Below are positions 1 to 64,000 of a DNA stretch of 64,000 nt, piece after piece (positions within the stretch are counted from its first letter, which is position 1; every line of letters starts with the position of its first letter). The translations under genes were made by a program, and so were the position numbers. The notes below the pieces were generated by a model that saw only the letters and a list, made by a program, of their open reading frames with translations, had not been told where the DNA came from and ran no database searches. Source of the DNA: Amorphochlora amoebiformis (Eukaryota > Cercozoa > Chlorarachniophyceae). Location of the stretch: contig BAAHQB010000009.1 of assembly GCA_054601695.1 (NCBI GenBank), positions 1,364,001-1,428,000 on the forward strand, in the 5' to 3' direction.

Positions 1-26427
<26,427 letters not shown>

Positions 26428-26431
26428 ATAA

Positions 26432-26576
26432 TAAATATTATGAATGTATATATATTTTATATATATATATATATATACATAGATATACATATATATATAT
26501 ATACAACATATATAATATATATACATATTTATAGTTACGAAATGCGGCAAAAAAACAGAGAATTGTTTACAATATA

Positions 26577-26641
<65 letters not shown>

Positions 26642-26695
26642 GCAAATGTGCATATATACATATATATATATATATATATGTGTATATGTATGCAT

Positions 26696-26732
<37 letters not shown>

Positions 26733-26927
26733 CCGTATATGTATATATTATATGTGTGAATATATTTATATATATATATATATGATGTCGTGTATGTATA
26801 TATATATATATATATTTAATGTATATATATATATGGCGGACATGTATTTAGTGTGTAGGAATGTATACAACGTAGGAGGATATGTAATATGCTTATATTT
26901 AAATCTATATACATATCCGTATAAATA

Positions 26928-26962
<35 letters not shown>

Positions 26963-27090
26963 CATATTATATATATAGGGTAGCTATGGTTTGGCTTCAG
27001 CGAATTAATAAATTAACAAAAAATTTAACGATTATTATTATTGTTATCATTAGTACTATTATGTTCTAGTTCTTATTAATATGACTACAT

Positions 27091-27137
<47 letters not shown>

Positions 27138-27956
27138 GCATATAAACCATACAATACATCCACACACTATATATTACAAATAATATCTAAACATATCTAC
27201 TTGTCTTGATATCTGTTACACGAAACCATATATTCCAGAGAAACTCGAAATCGAATGCTGGAACATATGAATTCCGTCTCACGAGACTCAAGCGAGGATC
27301 TTGACCAAACAGACCAAGTCACCAATGCCACAGAAACCAGCTTTGAGACCCCTTCTCAGGCTGTCGACTAGCTTTGATGACATTCTGTGGCGATCACAGT
27401 GAGAATTCTGGAGATTCTTGAGTTTTCTGGAGATTCTCGAGTTTTCTAGAGATATTCAACTTGAATACCGTGAATGCACGCATGTTGTAACTATTCGATG
27501 TTATGAGATTCTGGAATTCATAGATCCATCAAGGTATTACTTTTAGCTTTAGTCTAGTACGTTTATATATATATATATATATATATTTATTATAATATAT
27601 TTAAGTGTTGTGATTGACCATATTACTATCAACTTATGTTAATCATAGCCCACTGAAATAATAATTGGTAAATATCCATTATCTCAACTAATTGATGAAA
27701 TAACTGTGTGTATTATATTTTTATATATATATATGTGTGTGTATGTATGCAACACTCAACATGTATATGAGACCAAGCTAGATAATATTCATCCGGGCAA
27801 AATAACCTGGTCAATAGTATACCGAATTAATTAAATTCTAGAAATTAAATATGGACATGTCCAGATGTACACTCTTCGATCCTCTAGTTCTGTAGCTTGA
27901 ATGTGATTACCTGTATACTCACTAATCAGTGCGTCGGTATTATAACTAACGGTGCG
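26432..27956. other. Intergenic DNA, PPR 3' flank
   Basis: TA-rich to 27160, including a copy of the last PPR exon near 26535. 27170-27560 is non-repetitive, with TTCTGGAGATTCT-type motifs and no open frame. 27600-27956 is AT-rich. No gene was recognised. Confidence 0.5.
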
Positions 27957-28049
27957 CTATTTTAATGTTTTTGACTCGCGCAAAATTATTTGTACAGGTA
28001 TGCCAGCTTGAATTGTTATATTGTTAACTTTCTTTATTTCCTCGGGAGC
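27957..28049 (-). CDS. Orphan terminal exon, unknown protein
   Basis: On the minus strand a TA-rich tract ends in CTCCAG at 28050 and is followed by 30 codons plus TAG (27957-27959). The peptide begins APEEIKKVNN and ends RESKTLK. It is not repeat-derived and reads like a protein C-terminus. It does not join in phase to the MATE terminal exon at 28971-29005. I found no convincing upstream exon between 28050 and 28970, so it may be the end of a small separate gene or an unused exon. I do not recognise a family. Confidence 0.35.
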   Translation of the reverse strand, partial: APEEIKKVNNITIQAGIPVQIILRESKTLK

Positions 28050-28112
28050 CTGGAGTATGTATATGTATATATGTATATATATATCATATATATATATATA
28101 TATTATATATAC

Positions 28113-28143
<31 letters not shown>

Positions 28144-28791
28144 TGTATACACATGTATATGTTAGGGTTTGGGTTTGACCAGTAATATTTGTGATTAGGG
28201 TTAGGGTTAGAGTGAAAGGTTAGGGTCTGGGTTTGACCAGTGATAGACGTAATTAGGGTTAAGTTAGAGTGGAAGGTTAGGGTCAGGGTTAGTATATATA
28301 TATTCATACGTATATATTATATGTATATGTATATATATATATGTATATATATATATGTATACAAACATATAATATATATATATATATCTAATGTTAGAGC
28401 AGGAATATAGATAGCATGGATAGATGCGGCTCGATGAGTAGATATCCATACAGTTCGACAGAATTGTGATAGCTCTCCCTGAGATCGCTAGAGATCCCCG
28501 GAGATTGCTCGGAGATTACCTTGCCAGTAGTACCGGGTAGTACCTGGTAGTACCGGGCTTCAATCTTATTCCGTTACACTACGTGACGTCACGCCATGTC
28601 ACGTTTGCAGAACCCTTCCCGAAGATTCGAGTGTGTTCGAGAAGTCAGAAGATTCGTAGGAATTTATTGATTGAACTTGTATCATTTGTCAGAATCCAAA
28701 CGGACTTGAGTTGAACTCTGGACTACCATCTACTATACCACTGCGCTAACAATGTATATATATATGTGTGTATATTTATGTGTATATGCAA

Positions 28792-28827
<36 letters not shown>

Positions 28828-28908
28828 ACCAATATACATATATATTTATATATATATATAGATATTTAGGTATGATTTATCAATTCTCTTATTACATTCT
28901 TCCTATCT

Positions 28909-28957
<49 letters not shown>

Positions 28958-28970
28958 GTGCGATAGAGGT
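28050..28970. other. Intergenic DNA, MATE 3' flank
   Basis: Contains TA tracts, short TTAGGG variants (28163-28290), and a block at 28440-28740 with GTACCGGGTAGTACC and ACGTGACGTCACGCCATGTC motifs shared with 34440-35110. 28868-28912 is an inverted, diverged copy of the MATE terminal exon. Confidence 0.5.
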
Positions 28971-46664
<17,694 letters not shown>

Positions 46665-46709
46665 TCGCACAAGGAGCCTGTGATTCGTCGTGACACACCA
46701 CCGTGACAT

Positions 46710-47891
46710 ACGTCATGTTTGAACATGTCACGCGATTACCGACTGTCGTGAAGGCCCGTGATGCGTCATTTCAATTATCATCGCACTAGTTTCAAGTATT
46801 TGAAGACGGAGTCGATGAAAACCATCTAGACCATTTTGCCCGCGTACATAGCAATTGTATCAGAGTCTAGTGTATTGTATCGTGTATCATACGTAGTACT
46901 GACTACTGAGACTCTTGAGAGCTAGCAGAGTACCGGGCCACTCCTGACTCCTGAGCGCTCAATGGTTCTTGTACTACTGGCAATTTCAATGTACGATATC
47001 CGATGGGTGAGACGTGCCGGACTCAGTCCGACTCGAGTCACGGCTTACTAGCTTAGTTAAGCTCAAAGGATTACTATTATTCTCACTGTGATAAGTCTGG
47101 TCCGCGCGCTCTGATCAATGTACCAGATGTAACTAGTCTAACATTGTAACAGTCTAGATATAGTATATACCTACATCTAGATAGTAGAGACCGTGATACT
47201 AGTATTATCCGATTATATCTAGTATACTAGAGTATATACAGTACTAGCTAGACTAGACATATGCCAGATATGACATATATATATCTCTAGTATCTAGACA
47301 ATGTTATCTAGGTTATGCTAGAGTTATGGTTCATCTAGGTTCATCTGACATGTACCTAGTCATGATCTACTAGATCTAGCTACGGTCGACTAGATCTTCA
47401 ACTACTACTAGACTAGAACTAGTACTACTTGACTAGTACAATTGTGTAATTTGTACTTGTGCAAATGCATTTATTGTAGTTATTGTACGGTATTATCTAG
47501 AGTCTAGAGGGACTAGTCTAGTAGTATTACTAACATTAACTAGATTAACTAGATCTAGTAGATTAAGGACTTATACTAGTCTAGCTAGTTCTAGTAGTCT
47601 AGGTAGTTCTAGTAGTTACTATAGTTATAGTTTTTATCTAGTTCATACACTCTAGACACTAGCCATGCCAATCTACGATTTCGAAACCCTCACAGATTAC
47701 AAATATAAAGCAAATTATTAAGCCAGTAGAACGTTCATATAATCGAGAAATAATGTTAATTTGGCGACCTAATGGGCTGTACAGTTTGAAATCATCTGAG
47801 TCTGCGCGGGCAGCATGCCGTTGTAGCTAAGATCGATCCAACGTTGACCCGGCTTAACTTATAACCGTACTAGATTGGTTGCTCATCCAAC
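46710..47891. other. Intergenic region between Ras 3' end and MATE 5' end, CTAG-rich
   Basis: No gene was seen. 46690-46800 carries CGTGACA/CATGTCACG inverted words near the MATE start. 47110-47670 is strongly enriched in CTAG. Confidence 0.6.
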
Positions 47892-48592
47892 TTAAATCAG
47901 TGTGCAGAAAAACTTCTTCCCGCCTGAGCTTGATGATTTTGATTCCTCCTCCTTGGCTCCTTTGGGGTGCATCGAGCGGATCTCTCGGACAAGCTGGAAG
48001 AAGCAGATCTCATTGTTTATCTTCTCCTTGGCTGAGGTCTCAAAGAACGGGCAGCTCCACTCAACGGCGAGAGCCTTCCCTTCCGATTCTGAGACGACAC
48101 GCTCGTCCGCCAAGTCGCACTTGTTTCCCACGAGGACGACAGGAACTTTGGCGGCATCCTTTGTTCGTAGAATCTTGTCGTGCAACGTTCTCACATTGTC
48201 AAACGAAGTCTTGTCGGTGATATTGTACACGAGCAGGAAACCTTTGCCATCTCTCATCCATTGGTCTTGCATAGAACTGAATTCATCCTGTCCAGCCGTG
48301 TCTAGGATGTCAAGAAGAGAAGTTTCTCCGTCGACTACGACTTGCTTGCGGTACGAGTCTTCAATGGTTGGGTCGTATTCATCCAAGAAATCATCCGTCA
48401 CAAGACGGATCGTGAGTGCCGACTTTCCAACAGCTCCACTCCCTAGCACAGCCTAGACACCAGACAAAAGTAACTTTCAGGTTTTTGTCCCATCCCGTCC
48501 CATCCCATTGCATCCTTACCAAAAAGGAATATTCAATGGATCCCCAAATCCCTCACCAGCTTGTAGTCCAGCGAACTCTTCCCGTCAGTCAT
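47892..48592 (-). CDS. Ras/Rap-like small GTPase
   Basis: Two exons: 48592-48557 (MTDGKSSLDYKL, then a GTGAGG donor) and 48452-47892, giving 198 aa. The 104-nt intron ends in GTCTAG and has ordinary composition. All G motifs are visible: P-loop GSGAVGKS, switch I YDPTIEDSYRKQ (identical to the Ras core effector region), switch II DTAGQDEF with the catalytic Gln, NKCD and ETSAK. The C-terminus GGKKFFCTLI is a CAAX box; a final Ile/Leu usually favours geranylgeranylation, so plasma-membrane or endomembrane signalling is expected. Ser in the third P-loop position resembles Rap; Ala occupies the Ras G13 position. The start has a good context (CACCATGA). The gene is divergent from IDI, with start codons 188 bp apart. 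Confidence 0.97.
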
Positions 48593-48780
48593 GGTGCTTT
48601 TCTGTCTTGGGGGACGACTTTCCGGTTACACGAAGAGAGCGCGGTGAGAATAAAGAGAAATTTACCAGCGAAAAAATAAAACAATTCTTCGCCTCATTGA
48701 TTAATTTATCGGCATCCCTATTCCAGGAGAGCCAGTAAGACACGTGTCAAAATCGTAGCCGACGTCGTCTTCGTGGAGTG
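48593..48780. promoter_or_regulatory. Bidirectional promoter region between Ras-like and IDI genes
   Basis: The minus-strand Ras start codon (48592) and the plus-strand IDI start codon (48781) leave only 188 bp for both 5' leaders and promoters. The segment holds an AT-rich stretch near 48670-48710, a palindromic CACGTG (G/E-box core) at 48741-48746 and a GACGTC near 48763. Shared regulation is inferred from geometry; no start site can be fixed from sequence alone. Confidence 0.55.
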
Positions 48781-59262
<10,482 letters not shown>

Positions 59263-60339
59263 GCATCTGAAACTCCCTACCGAGCTACCGCTAGTACCGT
59301 GACGATCTCCTGACATCCTGGAGCGATCTCCTGACATCCTGGAGCGATCTCCTGACATCCTGGAGCGATCTCCTGACATCCTGGACATCTTCCCAGCTAC
59401 TACTAGAATTATGCGCGTGAACACCATACTTGTATTCGCACTAGTCGCAGCGTATTTAGTCACTTTTGTGTGTTATGTTACATGCGATCAGGTGCGTTGG
59501 TTGAATTTTGGAGATTCTCTGGATTCTCTAGATTCTAGAGATTCTAGCCGTAGATAGCCTGACTCTTACTAGTAGACCAGAGAAAATTCTAGAAATTGCA
59601 AATGATGTCTTAGAGTGTATCACTAGTCTAGTAGTATCTAGAGTGAGTATATATATTACTCATTGAATAATTCAACCTTTTTCAAATCTTTTGTTTATCA
59701 GTCTAGATACTATTCCTAGTATTCTCTAAATCTGCTTAATCTACTAGATCTAGTTAATCTAGTAATGAACTAGCTCTTAGCTGTAGACCAGATACGAGAT
59801 CTAGCAGATATACATTAGATATAAATCTACATGACCCTTTTGAGTCTCGTCTAGTCAATGCAATTATCTTTTTTTTAAGCTATAGTTACGAGTTAAGACG
59901 CATAGAAGACGATTAGATAACGTATAATTACCTAGATTACGGTAACTTTTGCGCACGACACAATCGAGTAGAGGCTAGAAAGAGCTAGAAATAGAGAGCC
60001 AGAGAGCTAGAGAGCTAGAGAGCTAGAGAGCTTTAGAGCTGATATGGGTCTAGCCGAGTATATATATAAATAGACTCACAGTAAGCTACCATTAGACGTT
60101 ACTGCAATCACTGTCAGTTACCGTTTCCCGTGGTTAGCGTTACTGTAAGTTACCATTGAAACCTGTTTCAGTTTCTCGATATTGAAATCCCGGTAATTTG
60201 TCATTACCCGTTACCCGTTACCCGTTACCCGTTACCAGTCACAGTAAGTTACCTTTAGCCGTTACTAGTCACGGTAAGTTACCGTAATCCGTTACTAGTC
60301 ACGATAAGTTGCCGTTACTGGTAACAGAATCACTTTCGG
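59263..60339. other. Intergenic region between convergent IDI and M13 peptidase genes
   Basis: 59303-59386 is four exact copies of a 21-bp unit (GATCTCCTGACATCCTGGAG plus C). 59480-59960 is rich in CTAG and TTCTAGAGATTCT. 60000-60035 repeats GAGAGCTA. 60140-60330 repeats GTTACC/GTAAGTTACC words. No gene was seen. Confidence 0.7.
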
Positions 60340-60486
60340 TTACCATACTTCGCAGCGTGCTGCCGTGAGAGACTTTCCCATTGTACTTGATGCAGAGCAA
60401 TTGAAGGACTATATATATATATATCTATATATATATATATATATGTATACATATATGTATATCCAAGTATCTGAATATTAATATAC

Positions 60487-60521
<35 letters not shown>

Positions 60522-60823
60522 CATATATGCATGTACATGTATGGCTCTCTCTATGTCTCTCTCCCCTCCCTCTCTCTCTCTCTCTCCCCCCCTCTCTCTC
60601 TCTCTCCCTCTCTCTCTCTCCCTCTCCCTCTCTCTCTCTCTCTCCCTCTACCTCTCTCTCTCTCCCTCTCTCTTCTCCCTCTCTATAACTTCCTCTCTAT
60701 AACTCGTCCGTCTCTAACTGTCACCCACTCTCTTCAACTCTCTGATTCCCTTTTTTGATCTTTTTCCCCTCTCCCTCTCTCCCTTTCCTCTCTCTCTCTT
60801 CTCTCTCTCTCTTCCCTCTCTCT

Positions 60824-60863
<40 letters not shown>

Positions 60864-60891
60864 TTCTCTCTCTCTTTCTCACTTTTCTCTC

Positions 60892-60940
<49 letters not shown>

Positions 60941-61150
60941 GCTCTTTCTCTCTCTCTCGTGCTCTTTCTCTCTGTCTCTCGTGCTCTTTCTCTCTCTCTC
61001 GTGCTCTTTCTCTCTATCCCTCTCTTCTCTCTCTCTCTCTTGCGCGCTCTCTCTACTCTCTCTCTCTCTCTCTTCTCTTCTCTCTCTCTCTATCTTAATC
61101 TCAGATTCTTGCTAGCTCTCTCTCACTCTCAGTCCTACTCCCTCTTTTGC

Positions 61151-61194
<44 letters not shown>

Positions 61195-61276
61195 TCGCGC
61201 TCTCTCACTCGCTCTCTCTCTCTCTCTCTCTCTCTCTTGCACTCTCGCTCTCTCTCACTCGCTCTCTCTCACTCTC

Positions 61277-61312
<36 letters not shown>

Positions 61313-61524
61313 CCTCTCGCTCCTCTCACTCTTCTTTCACATGCTCTCTCTCTCTCTCGCTCTCTCCATTTTTTAATTCTCTATGAGGTCTTACATGTGC
61401 AAATTCTGGAATGTTGGAAAACGGGCCGTTTACACGCCATTTAAAGGGGCTATGGACATCATTTCGAACCTTGTATATTCATGTATATATATATATATAT
61501 ATGTATACATATATATGTATGTCT

Positions 61525-61578
<54 letters not shown>

Positions 61579-61640
61579 CATACACACTCACACATGCACA
61601 CATACACACACATACGCACACACACACACACACATATACG

Positions 61641-61675
<35 letters not shown>

Positions 61676-62125
61676 GTATATATTATATATAATACCTGAT
61701 CTATCAAAGCATGAGCAGAAGCGTTCCCACACCATACCTGCAAGTAATATGTATATATATCTAATATAATATATATATATTTATATATATATATATATAT
61801 ATATATCTAATAAAATATATACATATATCCATATTCTATATCTATATATCTAAATATTTAGATCTATTATCTAGCTTTATCCAAAAGAGATGGTCATTTG
61901 AGCATTATATATATATGTATATACATATATTTACATATATATACATATGTATGTATATATGTAATACATACATATGAATTATACATATATCTTATACATA
62001 TATATACATTCATATAATATATATATATATATATATATATAAAGCATACAATTATATATATGTATATTACATATATATCTATATATTAATATAATATACA
62101 CATATGTATATATACATATATACCT

Positions 62126-62176
<51 letters not shown>

Positions 62177-62618
62177 TTACATAACTTGCCTTATCATACA
62201 TAGAATACATACAATCAAATATGATAATTTCGACATAACCTAACAGTCCTTACCCAAAAGTAGCAAACTTTCAAATATTAGATATCTATCTTTTCCTATC
62301 TACATATCTATGTATGTATATACATAGATATGCATATATCTATATGCAGATATCTGTACATAACCTGCCCTATCATACATAAAATACATACACACAAATA
62401 TGACAATTTCGACATAACCTAACAGTACTTACCCAAAAAGAGCAAACTTTCAAGTATTAGATATCTATCTGTCTTATCTACATATCTATGTATGTATATA
62501 CATAGATATCCATATATCTGTATCCATATATCTGTACATAACCTGCCCAGCTCTTATCCAAAAGAGCTGATCGTTTGAGTATGGAGGTAATAATTCGGCT
62601 TCTGTTGGAAGGGTCTAT

Positions 62619-62659
<41 letters not shown>

Positions 62660-63104
62660 ATAATATGTTGCTGTGCATTGGTGTATAGATATCTGGATAT
62701 ACACGTGTAATATATCTGTGTAAAGAGGATAAGCATATATATATATATGTATATGTATATTTAGATAAATATATACGATATATGGAAGGTTCGATTTAAT
62801 AATATTTATGCGTGTATTCATATATACATATTCATTTATACACAATATATATATATATATATATTTATATATAATATACAAGACTATATTATGTATACAT
62901 AATATATACACACATATATATATATATATACTATATATATATATTATATACATATATATATATATTATTTATATATATATATAATATATATATATATATT
63001 TATATGTATATATATATATATATATACTAATGTATATATATTACATTAAGCTATACTAAACACGCTTTTGAGTTTATACTCATAGAAACATACGAAGATA
63101 CAAT

Positions 63105-63169
<65 letters not shown>

Positions 63170-63404
63170 TTTATTTGTGTATAAATGTACATTTGTTGGC
63201 ATTGTATATACATATGTATATTTATACATATAGATATATTTATATGTATAAATGTATATATATGTATATATGTGTATAGGTATGTATATATATATATATA
63301 TATGTATGTATACATAAATATGTAAATTCATCTATGGAATAAAATATATACATACATATATTATATATTATATATATGTGTGTATGTAAATATACATTTC
63401 TTCG

Positions 63405-63441
<37 letters not shown>

Positions 63442-63506
63442 TATATATATATGTATATATATATATATAAAACAGTTATATACCTTGTATGCTCTGAACG
63501 CCAGCC
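60340..63506 (-). CDS. M13-family (neprilysin/ECE-type) zinc peptidase, C-terminal end, 5' partial
   Basis: Exons 5' to 3': 63506-63484, 62614-62543, 61737-61696, 61469-61395, 60408-60340, in matching phase. The product reads GGLAFRAYK, then [35 protein letters not shown] and the terminal CEVW before TAA. This is the C-terminal part of neprilysin-type peptidases, where the QLFF..aq.WC, D.HsP...R.NG..sN and C..W elements are conserved; the cysteines form structural disulphides in the extracellular or luminal domain. The zinc-binding HExxH and ExxxD lie upstream and outside the window. The gene is convergent with IDI, with stop codons about 1.1 kb apart. Introns hold (CT)n, (TA)n and (CA)n. Confidence 0.9.
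60409..61394 (-). repeat. Peptidase intron filled with (CT)n on the plus strand
   Basis: 60545-61375 is imperfect CTCTCT with TCTCGTGCTCTT and TCTCTCACTCGC variants, preceded by a short TA tract. Confidence 0.85.
61738..62542 (-). repeat. Peptidase intron with (TA)n and copies of exon 62614-62543 end
   Basis: 61873-61905 and fragments near 62188 and 62358 (ACATAACCTGCCCTATCATA) resemble the minus-strand exon end and donor. 62190-62310 and 62350-62500 are a duplicated block of about 160 bp. Confidence 0.65.
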
Positions 63507-63517
63507 CTGAGTTAGGT

Positions 63518-63566
<49 letters not shown>

Positions 63567-63601
63567 CATACACACATACACACATACACACACACACACA
63601 C

Positions 63602-63686
<85 letters not shown>

Positions 63687-63766
63687 CATCCACACATATA
63701 CACATACACATATTCTATATGTATGTATATATGTATGTATAAATATCTTATACTACACTTGCCTAA

Positions 63767-64000
63767 CCATAACTCTAACCCTAACCCTAACCCTACCCTA
63801 ACCCTAACCCTAACCCTAACCCTAACCCTAACCCTAACCCTAATTTTCACCCAAACCCCAACCCTATCGAGAAGAATCTAACTAATTAGTGTTAGGGTTA
63901 GGGTTAGGGTTCTGGTTAGGGTTAGGGTTAGGGTTAGGGTTAGGGTTAGGGTTAGGGTCCTGGTTAGGGTTAGGGTTAGGGTTAGGGTTAGGGTTAGGGT
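63767..64000. repeat. CCCTAA (63767-63845) followed by TTAGGG (63892-64000)
   Basis: Two telomere-type tracts in opposite orientation with about 46 bp between them, probably within the next peptidase intron. The window edge cuts the second. Confidence 0.85.

Noticed and set aside
47879-48738. Plus-strand frames overlapping the Ras gene
   Set aside because: Antisense shadows of the Ras coding sequence; the minus strand carries all the G motifs.
60350-60412. Plus-strand exon reading [19 protein letters not shown]
   Set aside because: It lacks a donor; the minus strand here gives the conserved M13 C-terminus ending CEVW in phase with four other exons.
63767-64000. Chromosome end
   Set aside because: Tracts of both orientations are adjacent and coding exons of the peptidase gene should continue beyond, so it is interstitial.

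Overview
The window is nuclear DNA from an unidentified eukaryote, most likely a protist or alga. The evidence is GT-AG spliced genes, a Ras-family GTPase with a CAAX box, a pentatricopeptide-repeat (PPR) gene, and TTAGGG/CCCTAA repeats. A Ras gene argues against land plants, green algae and red algae. The MATE transporter begins with a signal-peptide-like segment followed by a Ser/Arg/Lys-rich stretch, which would fit a lineage with a secondary plastid, but the species cannot be named from this window.

Most of the sequence is (TA)n, (GA/CT)n, (GC)n, (CA)n and telomere-type repeats, and whole-frame translation gives only simple-repeat peptides. Between the repeat tracts lie short islands of 23-113 bp. 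Joined by GT-AG sites with matching intron phase, they read as real proteins. I reconstructed: (1) a plus-strand PPR protein, 26 exons, about 775-26427, 5' end outside the window; (2) a complete minus-strand MATE transporter, 28 exons, 46664-28971, 581 codons; (3) a compact two-exon Ras/Rap-like GTPase, minus strand, 48592-47892; (4) a complete plus-strand isopentenyl-diphosphate isomerase, 15 exons, 48781-59262, 293 codons; (5) the 3' end of a minus-strand M13 (neprilysin-type) peptidase, 63506-60340. An orphan terminal exon lies at 27957-28049. No tRNA, rRNA or CRISPR array was seen.

Layout: 0-26 kb is the PPR gene; 26.4-29 kb is a mixed intergenic stretch; 29-46.7 kb is the MATE gene; 46.7-49.2 kb is ordinary-composition DNA with the Ras gene and the start of IDI, which are divergent with 188 bp between start codons; 49.2-59.3 kb is the rest of IDI; 59.3-60.3 kb is convergent intergenic DNA; 60.3-64 kb is the peptidase. 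No shared pathway is evident. IDI makes the isoprenoid precursor used for prenylation, and the Ras protein carries a prenylation motif, but this is only a possible link.

The unusual system here is the introns. They are made almost entirely of microsatellite or telomere-type repeat, and many hold tandem truncated copies of the neighbouring exon edge. Upstream copies keep the acceptor and the exon start; downstream copies keep the exon end and the donor. This fits repeated tandem duplication across exon-intron boundaries, which lengthens introns while leaving one intact exon.
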